Shown here: positions 15,411 through 23,517 of the stretch, piece by piece | Position numbering within the stretch: position 1 is the stretch's first letter | Layout: each line of letters opens with the position of its first letter | DNA from: Spirochaetota bacterium | GTDB taxonomy: Bacteria > Spirochaetota > Spirochaetia > DSM-27196 > PWMO01 | NCBI GenBank assembly: GCA_009908735.1 | Contig: JAAAOR010000107.1 | Coordinates: 1 to 28,637, forward strand | Direction: 5' to 3' | Length of the DNA stretch: 28,637 nt | The notes under the pieces: model-generated | What the model was told of the DNA's origin: nothing | Seen by the model: the letters and a program-made list of their open reading frames with translations, nothing else | The model's database searches: none | Made by a program: the position numbers and the translations under genes

Positions 15411-15767
15411 TCAGAAAGTAACGAGCTGGTAGCCGTCGGCGATAAGCCTGCGGAGGCTCGGATGCCCCTCGTACTCGGAAAGTAACTTCACGTTCGTCTG
15501 TTTAATCTCCTCTTTTACGTGGAAAGCCGAGGCGCAGAACGAGCAGGCCCCGAGAACGTTTTCCTCGAGCTGCGCAAAGACGGGGTTCATCCCGCTCTGC
15601 GGGTCCGCGAGCACCGGAACCCACCGCGTGCCGGCCCCGTCGAAGACGATGGCCACGTCGTCACCGGCTTCCTTCGCCTCTTTGGCGAGTTCAAGGGCGT
15701 TTGTGCCCCGCCCCTTATCCGCGTGAGACTCTATATCGGCAAGTACGACAACTGCGACTTTGGCCAT
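15411..15767 (-). CDS. DsrE-like small protein
   Basis: A 118-residue protein with the DsrE/DsrF-like fold: KVAVVVLADIESHADKGRGTNALELAKEAKEAGDDVAIVFDGAG is the first beta-alpha unit and the pair of cysteines in GACSFCASAF sits where sulfur-relay members carry their active Cys. Family members move sulfane sulfur or bind small molecules, but short members like this one are mostly uncharacterised. The start ATG 15767 is only 3 bp after the stop of the flavoprotein gene, and its Shine-Dalgarno (AAGGAGA) is made of that gene's last codons, so the two are translationally linked. A joint thiol/sulfur redox role with the flavoprotein is an attractive inference. Confidence 0.82.
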   Translation of the reverse strand: MAKVAVVVLADIESHADKGRGTNALELAKEAKEAGDDVAIVFDGAGTRWVPVLADPQSGMNPVFAQLEENVLGACSFCASAFHVKEEIKQTNVKLLSEYEGHPSLRRLIADGYQLVTF

Positions 15768-15770
15768 CGC

Positions 15771-17168
15771 TTATTCTCCTTCAAAGTTTGCAAACAGATT
15801 GTTCAAAGATTCCATGAGTGTCGGGTGGGCGAATGCGCCGTCTCGCAGAACCGTATACGGCAGGCCGGCGTCTATGACCACCTGCACGGCACCGGCTATC
15901 TCGCCCCCCTGCATACCCAGCATCGTAAAGCCAAGGATGAGATCCGTGTCCTTCTCGACGACGGCCTTCATAAGACCTCGCGTCTCGTCGCTCTCCAATG
16001 CGCGGGCCACCCAGGTCATTGGTATCTTGGCAACTCGAACGTTGTATCCCGCATCGCGCGCCGCTTGCTCGCTCATGCCGACTCGGCCAAGCTGGGGGTC
16101 CATGAATACGGTGTAGGCGACGAGGCGCCCGTCGATGGTTCCCTTGCCGTCCCCTGAGAGATTGCGGTCGATGACGCGGAAGTCGTCATAGGATATATGG
16201 GTGAAGGCGGGACCGCCCTTCACATCGCCCATCGCCCAGATGCCCTCCACACCGGTTTCAAGGCGATCGTTGACTTGAATCGTGCCGCGCTTGTCGGTCT
16301 CGACGCCCGCAGCCGCAGGGTTCAGCATGTCGGTGTTCGACTTGCGCCCGGCAGCAAGTAAAAGATGGGAGCCGGAGATCGTGCGGGGTTCTCCGTTCAC
16401 CTCAACCGAGAGTTCGACGCCGCTTCCTGAGTTGGCCACACTCTTCGTCTGCGCGCCGGTGACGACCTCGATGCCGTCCTCGGTGAGAATCGAAAGCACT
16501 TCAGCAGCGACGTCCTCATCTTCCCGGGGGAGCATCCGGGGGCCGCGCTGCAATATGGTAACCTTGCTTCCGAAGCGTCGGAACATTTGGCCGAACTCGA
16601 CACCGATGTAACCACCACCGATCACGATCAAGTGATCCGGCACCTGATCGAGCTCCATGATGCTCTCGTTGTTGAGGTAGGGCACCCCTTCAATGCCTGA
16701 AATCGGAGGGACGTTGGGGCTGGTGCCGGTGTTGATGAATATCTGCCCTGCGGTGATTTCGCGCTCGCCGGACTCTCCGCTCACCTTCAACGTTTTGGGC
16801 CCCGTGAAGGACGCAGTGCCGCGAACGAGCTCGAGGTTCTCGGTGTTCTCCACGGCCCGCTCACTGCCGCCCCGAAAATCGGAGACGATCTGCCGCTTAC
16901 GCCGGCGCACGGTTTCCATGTCCACGCCCGCGGCGTTCACCCCGACCCCGTACTCGGCGGCCCGACCGACCATGTAGGCGGCGCGCGCACTCGCGACCAT
17001 CGTCTTTGTCGGCGTGCACCCGTAGTTGACGCACGTCCCGCCCACGTGCCGGGCTTCCACAAGCGCGGTGTGTTTGCCCTGCCCCGCAAGCTTCATAGCG
17101 AGGGGAAATCCGCCCTGTCCTGCGCCGACGACAATCGCGTCGTAAGAGTTACCGTTCTTGGCTGCCAT
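15771..17168 (-). CDS. FAD-dependent pyridine nucleotide-disulfide oxidoreductase (Lpd/MerA/RclA class)
   Basis: A 465-residue class I flavoprotein disulfide reductase. The FAD-binding motif GAGQGG is at 15-20, the redox-active disulfide GGTCVNYGC at Cys46/Cys51, the NAD(P)H-binding motif VIGGGYIGVEFG in the middle, the second FAD motif IWAMGDVKGGPAFTH near 310, and the C-terminal His448-Pro-Thr with Glu453 completes the site. The C-terminal LMESLNNLF resembles mercuric-reductase-like and RclA-like enzymes more than true dihydrolipoamide dehydrogenase, and no 2-oxoacid dehydrogenase genes are near. Start ATG 17168 has AAAGGAG 8 nt upstream; the open frame extends to 17240 without one. It is followed by the DsrE-like gene and preceded by marR, whose likely box lies in its promoter. 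Substrate unknown; oxidative or electrophile stress is plausible. Confidence 0.88.
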   Translation of the reverse strand: MAAKNGNSYDAIVVGAGQGGFPLAMKLAGQGKHTALVEARHVGGTCVNYGCTPTKTMVASARAAYMVGRAAEYGVGVNAAGVDMETVRRRKRQIVSDFRGGSERAVENTENLELVRGTASFTGPKTLKVSGESGEREITAGQIFINTGTSPNVPPISGIEGVPYLNNESIMELDQVPDHLIVIGGGYIGVEFGQMFRRFGSKVTILQRGPRMLPREDEDVAAEVLSILTEDGIEVVTGAQTKSVANSGSGVELSVEVNGEPRTISGSHLLLAAGRKSNTDMLNPAAAGVETDKRGTIQVNDRLETGVEGIWAMGDVKGGPAFTHISYDDFRVIDRNLSGDGKGTIDGRLVAYTVFMDPQLGRVGMSEQAARDAGYNVRVAKIPMTWVARALESDETRGLMKAVVEKDTDLILGFTMLGMQGGEIAGAVQVVIDAGLPYTVLRDGAFAHPTLMESLNNLFANFEGE

Positions 17169-17196
17169 ACTTTCGCTCCTTTCATGCCTTTTCTGG

Positions 17197-17226
17197 AATA
17201 TATATGCTTGCAGATACAACTGAAAA
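17197..17226 (-). promoter_or_regulatory. Flavoprotein operon promoter with embedded MarR-type box
   Basis: On the minus strand TTTTCA (17226..17221) and TATATA/TATATT (ending at 17199 or 17197) form a weak promoter. Between them the plus strand reads CTTGCAGATA (17207..17216) within an imperfect dyad 17201..17216. Nearly the same 10-mer recurs at 17917..17926 in front of the SDR operon. This is a candidate repressor site of the adjacent MarR protein. Confidence 0.5.
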
Positions 17227-17282
17227 GGGGAAAAGAGCATTTTTCGCGGTTGCAGATGGCGCTGAGGTGCCCGGGACGGCGG

Positions 17283-17807
17283 CTATTCGGGCAGTGCCGC
17301 CATTCGCTCGAGCGTCCCGATGGTTTCCTGCCATGAGGTACGATCTATATCGGCGAGAACGCGTCGCTTGGCCCGTTTCCACTTTAGAAGGGCCTCATCG
17401 AGCACGGCCCTGCCCTCGGGCGTCAGCCGATATACGCGGACCCTGCGGTCCTCGGCCCGATACTGCTCCACGAGCCCACGTCGGACGACAATGTCCATGA
17501 TGCGCGAAATTGTACTGAGGTCGGAACCGAGTCTCTCGGCGATCTCGCTGCCGGTCGCCGTTTCGCTGATGCCTGTGTTCACGAGTACCGCAAACTGGGG
17601 CATGGTGAGCGCTGAGGACCGGAACTCGTCCTCGAAAATTCGGGTCACCTTCTTATAAGCCTTCCCGAGAAAGTATCCCGGGCACGTATCTACCACATGC
17701 TGTAGCTCTTCGTCGTAGGCGCGGACATGCCGGCGGCGCGCGACCGCGCGGCGAGCCTCCCACCGCCTTCTGGTATTTCTGCCGGATGCAACGCGACTTT
17801 TTTTCAA
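17283..17807 (-). CDS. MarR-family transcriptional regulator
   Basis: A 174-residue winged-helix regulator. After a basic N-terminal stretch (about 1-30, rich in Arg) come dimer helix YFLGKAYKKVTRIFEDEF, the helix-turn-helix TGSEIAERLGSDLSTISRIMDIVVRRGLVEQ, and the wing EDRRVRVYRLTPEGRAVL, the classic MarR signature. Such proteins usually repress neighbouring genes and are released by small ligands or thiol oxidation. TTG at 17807 is the start: TCCTCCT on the plus strand at 17814..17820 is an ideal Shine-Dalgarno 6 nt away, and no good ATG follows. The start region is a run of seven A bases (TTG AAA AAA A). The gene lies 114 bp upstream of the flavoprotein gene, and divergent from the SDR gene, typical of local control of both. 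The 30-residue basic extension is unusual for the family. Confidence 0.92.
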   Translation of the reverse strand: MKKSRVASGRNTRRRWEARRAVARRRHVRAYDEELQHVVDTCPGYFLGKAYKKVTRIFEDEFRSSALTMPQFAVLVNTGISETATGSEIAERLGSDLSTISRIMDIVVRRGLVEQYRAEDRRVRVYRLTPEGRAVLDEALLKWKRAKRRVLADIDRTSWQETIGTLERMAALPE

Positions 17808-17878
17808 GCGTCTTCCTCCTGATATTGCTGTGCAGGTGCTTTTGCCCGCCCGGTTAAAAATATAAAGAATTCATGCTC

Positions 17879-17926
17879 TTGACTATTCCTTGGCGTCGCA
17901 ACTATCTTGGCGGAAACTTGCAGGTA
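17879..17926 (+). promoter_or_regulatory. SDR operon promoter with MarR-type box at the transcription start
   Basis: TTGACT (17879..17884) and TATCTT (17903..17908) are 18 bp apart; +1 would be near 17915. CTTGCAGGTA (17917..17926) follows immediately and, as ACTTGCAGGT (17916..17925), is a near-palindrome (8 of 10). One base differs from the box before the flavoprotein gene. Binding here would block transcription. Confidence 0.5.
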
Positions 17927-17948
17927 AAAGTATACAGGAGAGAACTTC

Positions 17949-18794
17949 ATGCGGAATACGCCAAACGAGCGACCCGCGCCGGCGTCGACAACGCCGAAGC
18001 TTCTTACCGGGCAGAGGGCCATTGTAACGGGTGCAAGCTCGGGGATCGGGCGAGCCTGCGCGGTTGCACTTGCGGAGGCCGGCGCCGATGTTGCGGTGAA
18101 CTACCGCGGGGGCGCCGATAAGGCCGCGGAGGTCGTCAAAGAGATCGAGGGCCTCGGCCGTCGCGGACGTGCGGTTCAGGCAGACGTCTCGAAGGAAGAA
18201 GACGTTAAAGCCATGTTTGCCGACGTGGTCGACGCGTTCGGCACCGTCGACATTCTCGTCAACAACGCGGGGCTGCAGCAGGATGCACCCCTGGAGGAGA
18301 TGACGCTCGAGCAGTGGAACAAGGTCATCGGCGTGAACCTCACGGGCCAGTTTCTCTGCACGCGCGAGGCCGTGGCGGAGTTCAAACGACGGGGCATCGT
18401 ACCGGAGGTTTCCTGCTCGGCAGGCAAGGTGATCTGCATGAGCTCGGTGCACGAGGCCATTCCCTGGGCAGGCCACGTGAACTATGCGGCAAGCAAGGGC
18501 GGTGTCATGCTCATGGCGAAATCCATCGCACAGGAGGTCGCGCCGGACCGGATCCGCGTGAACAGCGTGGCCCCTGGTGCTGTACGCACCCCCATCAACC
18601 GTGACGCCTGGGAAACGGATGAGGCCTACGAAAAGCTCATGCGCCTCGTGCCCTACAACCGCATCGGAGAACCCGCAGATATCGGTCGGACCGTCGCGTG
18701 GCTGGCATCGGACCAGGCGGACTACATCGTAGGGACCACCATCTATGTCGACGGCGGCATGATGCTCTATCCTGGATTTGCAACCGGCGGCTGA
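17949..18794 (+). CDS. SDR-family oxidoreductase (glucose 1-dehydrogenase-like)
   Basis: A 281-residue classical short-chain dehydrogenase. TGASSGIG at 27-34 binds the cofactor, NNAG and VNLTGQFLC follow, and the catalytic site is Ser165/Ser166 (CMSSVHEAIPWAGH) with Tyr179-x3-Lys183 (YAASKG). RVNSVAPGAVRTPIN and YVDGGMMLYPGF match the glucose 1-dehydrogenase-like subgroup, which oxidises glucose and other sugars or polyols to lactones or ketones with NAD(P). An NYRGG segment after the second strand suggests NADP use. AGGAG (17936..17940) lies 8 nt before the ATG. It is the first gene of an operon with the GH15 enzyme (48 bp away), which releases glucose, and a TSUP exporter. The exact sugar is not determined. 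Confidence 0.87.
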   Translation: MRNTPNERPAPASTTPKLLTGQRAIVTGASSGIGRACAVALAEAGADVAVNYRGGADKAAEVVKEIEGLGRRGRAVQADVSKEEDVKAMFADVVDAFGTVDILVNNAGLQQDAPLEEMTLEQWNKVIGVNLTGQFLCTREAVAEFKRRGIVPEVSCSAGKVICMSSVHEAIPWAGHVNYAASKGGVMLMAKSIAQEVAPDRIRVNSVAPGAVRTPINRDAWETDEAYEKLMRLVPYNRIGEPADIGRTVAWLASDQADYIVGTTIYVDGGMMLYPGFATGG

Positions 18795-18842
18795 CGTTCC
18801 CGGCCCGCGCGCCGAACCACGGGCGCCGAAAGGAGACTCTTC

Positions 18843-20765
18843 GTGGCATACCAACCTATCGAGAACTACGGCCTCATCGGAAACATGCATACCGTCGCCA
18901 TGGTCGCCGTGAACGGATCCATCGACTGGCTGTGCTTCCCGCACTTCGACTCGCCGAGCCTCTTCGCCTCCATCCTCGACGACGAGAAAGGCGGCTTTTT
19001 CAGCATAGCCCCTCCTGACTACGGCGAAGTAACCCACAAGCAGTTCTACTGGCCGGACACGAACGTGCTCGTCACGCGATTTCTTTCGCCGGACGGCGTC
19101 GCCGAGCTCATCGATTACATGCCGGTACTCGAGGCGGCGGGGGACGGGGACGAGCGCCAACACCGCATCGTGCGTCGTCTCAGCGTGGTCCGCGGCAGCA
19201 TGGACTTCCGCCTCGAATGCCGCCCGGCCTTCGACTACGCGCGGGTGCCGGCGGAGGTGGAGATTACCGACCGCGGGGTTCTCTTTCACGGCCCCGACCT
19301 CCACCTTGCTCTCAGCGGGGAGCCGGAGTTTCGCACGGTCGAGGCCGGCGAGGCGGGCGGCGCCGCGTCCGCCGACTCAGCCACAGCCGGGCCTGTGGCA
19401 CCCGACGGTTCGGGGACGCCGGCGGGCCCCCCGGGCGCGGTGAGCGAGTTCAACCTCAAAGAGAACGAGAGCCTCACCTTCGTCCTCCATCAAGTGCCGG
19501 AGGGCTCCGGCTGCAGCCCGGCAATCCCTGAGGACGAGTCCGAGGCGCTCTTTCGAGACACAGTCGCGTACTGGCGACACTGGCTGTCGAAGTCGACGTA
19601 CAGGGGACGCTGGCGGGAGATGGTGCACCGATCCGCACTCACGTTGAAGCTTCTCACCTTCGAGCCGACAGGGGCCATCGTGGCCGCCCCCACCACCGGG
19701 CTACCGGAAGGGGTCGGCGGTGAGCGAAACTGGGACTACCGCTACACCTGGATTCGCGATGCCGCGTTCACCCTCTACGGGCTGCTGCGCATCGGCTTCA
19801 CAGAGGAGGCGGAGAAGTTCATGGCCTGGATCGAGGCCCGCACCCACGAGCTCAACTCAGACGGCTCACTTCAGATCATGTACGGCCTCGACGGGCGCCA
19901 CGACCTCACCGAGCAGGAGCTCTCACACCTCGACGGCTATAAGGGCTCGCGGCCGGTACGCATCGGAAACGGCGCATACGATCAGCTCCAGCTCGACATC
20001 TACGGCGAGCTCATGGACTCGGTCTACCTCTACAACAAGTACGGGTCGCCCATCTCCTACGACTTTTGGGTGCAGCTACGAAAGCTCATCAACTGGGTCG
20101 CCGATAACTGGAAGCGGACCGACGAGGGCGTGTGGGAGGTCCGCGGCGGACAGCAGCACTTCACCTACTCGAAGCTCATGTGCTGGGTGGCCATCGACCG
20201 GGGCCTGCGCCTGGCCGACAAGAGGTCTTTTCCCGCCGATCGAGATCGCTGGCTCGCGGTGCGCGACGAGATCTACGAGGAGATCATGCAAGAGGGATGG
20301 AGCGAGGAGAGAAAGGCCTTCGTGCAGTCCTACGGCAGCACCACCCTCGATGCGTCCAACCTCACCATGCCCCTCGTGTTCTTTGTCTCGCCCACAGACC
20401 GCCGGATGCTCTCCACCCTCGATGAAACCCTCAAGCCGCCTCAGGAGGGAGGGCTCGTGTCGAACAGCCTGGTCTACCGCTACGATGTCACCCAGACCCA
20501 GGACGGGCTTTCCGGCGAGGAGGGCACCTTCAACATCTGCAGCTTCTGGCTCGTTGAGGCACTCACCCGCGCCGGGCGCACCGACCGCGGACGCCTCGAG
20601 GAGGCACGGCTCATGTTCGAAAAGATGCTCGGCTACGCGAACCACGTCGGGCTCTACGCCGAGGAAACCGGGCCGAGCGGCGAGGCGCTCGGGAACTTTC
20701 CGCAGGCCTTCACCCATCTCGCGCTCATAAGCGCGGCGTACAATCTGGACAAGGAGTTGGGATGA
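18843..20765 (+). CDS. Glycoside hydrolase family 15 enzyme (glucoamylase/trehalase type)
   Basis: A 640-residue GH15 enzyme without a signal peptide, so cytoplasmic; the family releases beta-glucose from starch oligosaccharides, isomaltose or trehalose by inversion. The N-terminal super-beta-sandwich domain opens with [26 protein letters not shown]; the (alpha/alpha)6 catalytic domain has [19 protein letters not shown], catalytic acid Glu432 (GVWEVRGG) and base Glu560 (GEEGTFN). Residues about 166-203 are a Gly/Ala/Ser/Pro-rich insertion in the N-terminal domain. GTG at 18843 is the start, with AAAGGAG 7 nt upstream. It lies 48 bp after the SDR gene, and its stop overlaps the next ATG (ATGA), so all three genes are coupled. 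A feed of released glucose to the SDR enzyme is the simplest reading. Confidence 0.93.
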   Translation: MAYQPIENYGLIGNMHTVAMVAVNGSIDWLCFPHFDSPSLFASILDDEKGGFFSIAPPDYGEVTHKQFYWPDTNVLVTRFLSPDGVAELIDYMPVLEAAGDGDERQHRIVRRLSVVRGSMDFRLECRPAFDYARVPAEVEITDRGVLFHGPDLHLALSGEPEFRTVEAGEAGGAASADSATAGPVAPDGSGTPAGPPGAVSEFNLKENESLTFVLHQVPEGSGCSPAIPEDESEALFRDTVAYWRHWLSKSTYRGRWREMVHRSALTLKLLTFEPTGAIVAAPTTGLPEGVGGERNWDYRYTWIRDAAFTLYGLLRIGFTEEAEKFMAWIEARTHELNSDGSLQIMYGLDGRHDLTEQELSHLDGYKGSRPVRIGNGAYDQLQLDIYGELMDSVYLYNKYGSPISYDFWVQLRKLINWVADNWKRTDEGVWEVRGGQQHFTYSKLMCWVAIDRGLRLADKRSFPADRDRWLAVRDEIYEEIMQEGWSEERKAFVQSYGSTTLDASNLTMPLVFFVSPTDRRMLSTLDETLKPPQEGGLVSNSLVYRYDVTQTQDGLSGEEGTFNICSFWLVEALTRAGRTDRGRLEEARLMFEKMLGYANHVGLYAEETGPSGEALGNFPQAFTHLALISAAYNLDKELG

Positions 20766-21622
20766 CATTCGAGTTTTGGTTCTTGCTGCCCGTTGCCTTC
20801 GCCATCGCGACGCTTGCGATGGCTTCCGGGATCGGCGGAGCGACTTTTTTCTCGCCGCTCTTCATCCTGGCGCTCAGGCTCGAGCCCGAGGTTGCCATCG
20901 GTACGGCACTCATCACCGAGACCTTCGGCTTTGCGAGCGGACTCTTTGCCTACATCCGGGATAAGGTCATCGACTTCAAGCTTGGCGGGATCATGTTGAT
21001 GGCGACGATACCCATGGCGATCGTCGGGACATATCTCGGCGGCGTGATCGACCCCGCCATCCTCAAGCTGGTGCTCGCCGTTGGGCTTCTCGCCGTTGCG
21101 ATCAGCTTCCTCCACGCACCCGATGATGCGGAGATGAAGCTCGTAAACGCGCAGGCCATGCAGACGCTGGCAACCACGAATCCCGAAGCCTGCATCACCG
21201 CCCGCGACGGCGAGCAGATCTGCTACGTCGTAAAGCGAAAGTTCGAAGGTCTGGTCTCGGGCGGCATCGGGGGGCTCTTCGTCGGGCTCATCTCCACCGG
21301 GCTCGGCGAGCTCAACGATTACTTCCTGCTGCAGCGATGCAAAGTGCCGAGCCGCGTGGCAGTCGCCACGAGCGTATTCGTCATCGCGGTGACCGTTCTT
21401 GCCGCCTCCGGCGGACACGTAGTGCGGTTTGCAAATGCCGGACCCGAAACCCTCAATCGGGTATTGTCACTCGTCATTTTCACCGTCCCCGGCGTCCTCA
21501 TTGGCGGGCAGGTCGGGCCCAAGGTGGCCGCGAAGGTTCCCGAACGCACCATGCAGGTAACGTTGAGCGTACTCTTCATCCTGATTGCGTTTCTGACCTT
21601 CGGTGAGGTGGTGCTCGAGTAG
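20762..21622 (+). CDS. TSUP-family exporter (TauE/SafE-like)
   Basis: A 286-residue integral membrane protein of the TauE/SafE (TSUP) family with about eight hydrophobic helices: two four-helix halves, each opening with a Gly-rich signature ([19 protein letters not shown] near 20-38; [22 protein letters not shown] near 166-187). Between them is a hydrophilic loop of about 45 residues ([14 protein letters not shown]... to ...[11 protein letters not shown]) with two cysteines. Characterised relatives export sulfite, sulfoacetate or other small organic acids. AGGAG lies a few bases upstream and the ATG overlaps the GH15 stop by four bases, so expression is coupled. Whether it exports an acid product of the SDR reaction is speculation. 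Confidence 0.88.
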   Translation: MTFEFWFLLPVAFAIATLAMASGIGGATFFSPLFILALRLEPEVAIGTALITETFGFASGLFAYIRDKVIDFKLGGIMLMATIPMAIVGTYLGGVIDPAILKLVLAVGLLAVAISFLHAPDDAEMKLVNAQAMQTLATTNPEACITARDGEQICYVVKRKFEGLVSGGIGGLFVGLISTGLGELNDYFLLQRCKVPSRVAVATSVFVIAVTVLAASGGHVVRFANAGPETLNRVLSLVIFTVPGVLIGGQVGPKVAAKVPERTMQVTLSVLFILIAFLTFGEVVLE

Positions 21623-21633
21623 ACAGAAAGGCT

Positions 21634-21648
21634 GACACGCTGAGTGTC
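21634..21648 (+). terminator. Weak hairpin after the TSUP gene
   Basis: GACAC-N5-GTGTC lies 11 bp after the TSUP stop and is followed by only two T residues. It sits in the 116-bp gap between convergent genes. The octamer TGCTCGAG flanks it on both sides. A terminator role is possible but weak. Confidence 0.25.
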
Positions 21649-21738
21649 TTGCTCGAGATGCAGGGACTGACGATCCGCTTGGAGCATTCGACCCTCGGCT
21701 TCGGGCGTAAGCAGAGGCGATAGATCTCTCACTATGAT

Positions 21739-22125
21739 TTAATCGTCATCCCAGAACGCGCCGGCGTAATGGTCGCGAATGGTTCGATCTCTCGTGAGCA
21801 GAGCATGGTTGGCTGCGCTCGCCGCGCCCGTGATGAGGCGGTCGAAGGGATCTCTCGTCCATGAGAGTGCACGAGCCGCCCGAGCAACCACCACATAGGG
21901 CGTTTCATCTACGGCGAGGCCGGTCCGATCGGTGAGGTACGGAAGTATCGTGTCGGGTCCCACGGTGATTCGGCCGAGCCCGTAAAGATACTGTATCTCG
22001 AGCTCAACGATCGGTGAGTACACAAGCCGCGCGTGATTAAGTGCCGCCTGAGCACGCGAGGGGAACCGTTCCCGGTCTCCGGCATACAAGCGGACTACAA
22101 CGTGTGTATCGAGGTGAAGGATCAC
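21739..22125 (-). CDS. vapC: VapC-like PIN-domain toxin
   Basis: A 128-residue PIN-domain protein, the toxin of a type II toxin-antitoxin pair; the family are Mg-dependent ribonucleases that cut tRNA, rRNA or mRNA. The acidic active-site residues are in place: Asp6 (LHLDTHVVV), Glu41 (SPIVELEIQYL), Asp92/Asp95 (TRDPFDRLI) and Asp113 (LLTRDRTI). Its ATG at 22125 overlaps the antitoxin stop by four bases, and antitoxin precedes toxin as usual. The Phd-like partner and the WTRDPFDRLI-type motif place it in the PIN group found with Phd/YefM antitoxins. Complete and apparently functional. Confidence 0.88.
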   Translation of the reverse strand: MILHLDTHVVVRLYAGDRERFPSRAQAALNHARLVYSPIVELEIQYLYGLGRITVGPDTILPYLTDRTGLAVDETPYVVVARAARALSWTRDPFDRLITGAASAANHALLTRDRTIRDHYAGAFWDDD

Positions 22126-22361
22126 GTCAGGCTCCGGCCTGGAGTGTCAAGCTCCGGCTCTCCGTCCCAGATACCATCCCACGAGTCCTCGATATCGCCG
22201 GTGATCACATCATGAGCTTCCAGCCGATCCCAGATAGTCGTTTTTTTGTCCGGGACGATCCTCACCGTCCCGCCCTTCCGTGCAACTTCTACCGGCTCTC
22301 CCGTTTCAAGAACAGTGTCGAGGATGCGGTATAGGTTCTGACGCAACTCCGTCGCGGTCAC
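22122..22361 (-). CDS. Phd/YefM-type antitoxin
   Basis: A 79-residue antitoxin with an N-terminal Phd/YefM fold (TATELRQNLYRILDTVLETGEPVEVARKGGTVRIVP), which binds DNA as a dimer, and an acidic C-terminal tail (DRLEAHDVITGDIEDSWDGIW) that would wrap the toxin. Start is GTG at 22361; no Shine-Dalgarno is visible and the promoter predicts a leader of only about 6 nt. Overlaps vapC by four bases. The strong palindrome in its promoter is the expected site of autoregulation. Confidence 0.88.
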   Translation of the reverse strand: MTATELRQNLYRILDTVLETGEPVEVARKGGTVRIVPDKKTTIWDRLEAHDVITGDIEDSWDGIWDGEPELDTPGRSLT

Positions 22362-22373
22362 TTTTATACGTAC

Positions 22374-22402
22374 ATTCTATGCGAACGTACGTACGTCGTT
22401 AA
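22374..22402 (-). promoter_or_regulatory. Promoter and operator of the Phd-VapC module
   Basis: On the minus strand TTAACG (22402..22397) and TAGAAT (22379..22374) are 17 bp apart. The spacer contains a perfect 12-bp palindrome ACGTACGTACGT (22385..22396), and ACGTAC occurs again just downstream (22368..22373). +1 is near 22367, 6 nt before the GTG. This is the layout of an autorepressed antitoxin operator. Confidence 0.65.
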
Positions 22403-22466
22403 GCTATTGATGAGGTACGACTGCACCATCGAAACATCCGCCTCGAGGGATCATCGGTGAACCGCC

Positions 22467-23456
22467 CTACGGCACCTCGACAACGATCTTTCCGCTCACC
22501 GATCCCTGCTCGAGTAGCCGATGCGCTTCGCCGACCTGCTCCAAGGTGAACTCCGCCGGATGCACCACGGGTGAGACCCGCCCCTCCGTGTGCCACCGGT
22601 CGAGGGTGGAGAGAATGTCGCGGAAATGCTCGAGCCCCTCTCCCGTAAGGAGCGGTAGCACCATGAAAACACCGGATACGGTGAGACTTCGCTCGTGGAT
22701 GGGCGCAACGTTTGCGGTCGTTCGCATGGCGATACCCGCCATGTGGCCGCCGACGCGGGTCGCCCGCAGGCTCTTCTCGACGTTCTCACCGCCGACGGTG
22801 TCGAAGACCACGTCAAAGCCGCGACCGCCGGTGAGTCGTTCTACGTACTCCTCTACGCTTTCCTCGCGATAGTAGATGACCTCGTCCGCTCCCATCCTGC
22901 GGGCGATGGCGGCCTTCTCCTGCCCCGACACGGTCGTCGCAACCCGTGCACCGAGGGCTTTGGCAATTCCCACCGCCATATGGCCGACACCTCCGGCGCC
23001 GGCGTGTACGAGTACGTGGTCGGTAGGTGCCACCCTCGTCCGGTCCACGAGGGCAAGCCAGGCGGTGATGCCCACGAGCGGCAGGGCCGCCGCTTGGCGA
23101 AAACTCATGCCCTCCGGCTTACGCGCGAGGGCGCGTACGTCGGCAGTCATATACTCCGCAAGCGCGCCGGATAATCCCTTGAACCCGCCCGCACATCCGT
23201 GGACGGCGTCGCCTACGGCAAAATCGGTGACCCCCGGACCAAGGGCATCGACCACCCCCGCCACATCGCCGTGGAGCACAGCCGGCACGGCCGGTGCCGC
23301 CGCAATACGTCCGGCGCGTATCTTGGCGTCGACCGGATTCACACTAGTCGCCGACACCTTGATGCGCACCTGTCCCGGTCCCGGCTCCGGCATATCGAGG
23401 TCCGCCGAGGTGAACACCTCAGGGCCGCCCCATTCCTTACAGATCATTGCTTTCAT
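22467..23456 (-). CDS. MDR-superfamily NADPH:quinone oxidoreductase-like enzyme
   Basis: A 329-residue medium-chain dehydrogenase/reductase without the zinc-binding residues, most similar in style to quinone oxidoreductases: MKAMICKEWGGPEVF at the start, SVNPVDAKIRAG, GDVAGVVDALGPGV, the NADPH-binding motif AGAGGVGHMAVGIAKALGA and the C-terminal SGKIVVEV. Such enzymes reduce quinones or activated alkenes using NADPH. The ATG at 23456 has a strong GAGAGGAGG Shine-Dalgarno; the open frame continues upstream only by chance through the pseudogene region. It lies 61 bp downstream of the remnant of a second MDR gene on the same strand, suggesting a former tandem pair. No dedicated promoter was recognised. 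Confidence 0.9.
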   Translation of the reverse strand: MKAMICKEWGGPEVFTSADLDMPEPGPGQVRIKVSATSVNPVDAKIRAGRIAAAPAVPAVLHGDVAGVVDALGPGVTDFAVGDAVHGCAGGFKGLSGALAEYMTADVRALARKPEGMSFRQAAALPLVGITAWLALVDRTRVAPTDHVLVHAGAGGVGHMAVGIAKALGARVATTVSGQEKAAIARRMGADEVIYYREESVEEYVERLTGGRGFDVVFDTVGGENVEKSLRATRVGGHMAGIAMRTTANVAPIHERSLTVSGVFMVLPLLTGEGLEHFRDILSTLDRWHTEGRVSPVVHPAEFTLEQVGEAHRLLEQGSVSGKIVVEVP

Positions 23457-23517
23457 GCTCGTCCTCCTCTCCTCGACTTTACTCGGGTGTTTCCACTCTC
23501 GGCCGGCCGGTTCGGCT

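Noticed and set aside
15771..17168. Dihydrolipoamide dehydrogenase of a 2-oxoacid complex, or a mercury-resistance gene
   Set aside because: No E1/E2 genes, lipoyl domain or mer genes are nearby, and the C-terminal end lacks the double-cysteine of mercuric reductase.
17883..19304. A 473-codon minus-strand open frame
   Set aside because: It is antisense to the SDR and GH15 genes, both of which have complete catalytic motifs and good Shine-Dalgarno sequences; its own sequence is His/Arg-rich without recognisable domains.
17949..21622. Sulfosugar (sulfoquinovose) pathway suggested by an SDR with a TauE/SafE-like exporter
   Set aside because: The glycosidase is GH15, not the GH31 type known for sulfoquinovose glycosides, and no lactonase, dehydratase or aldolase gene is present.
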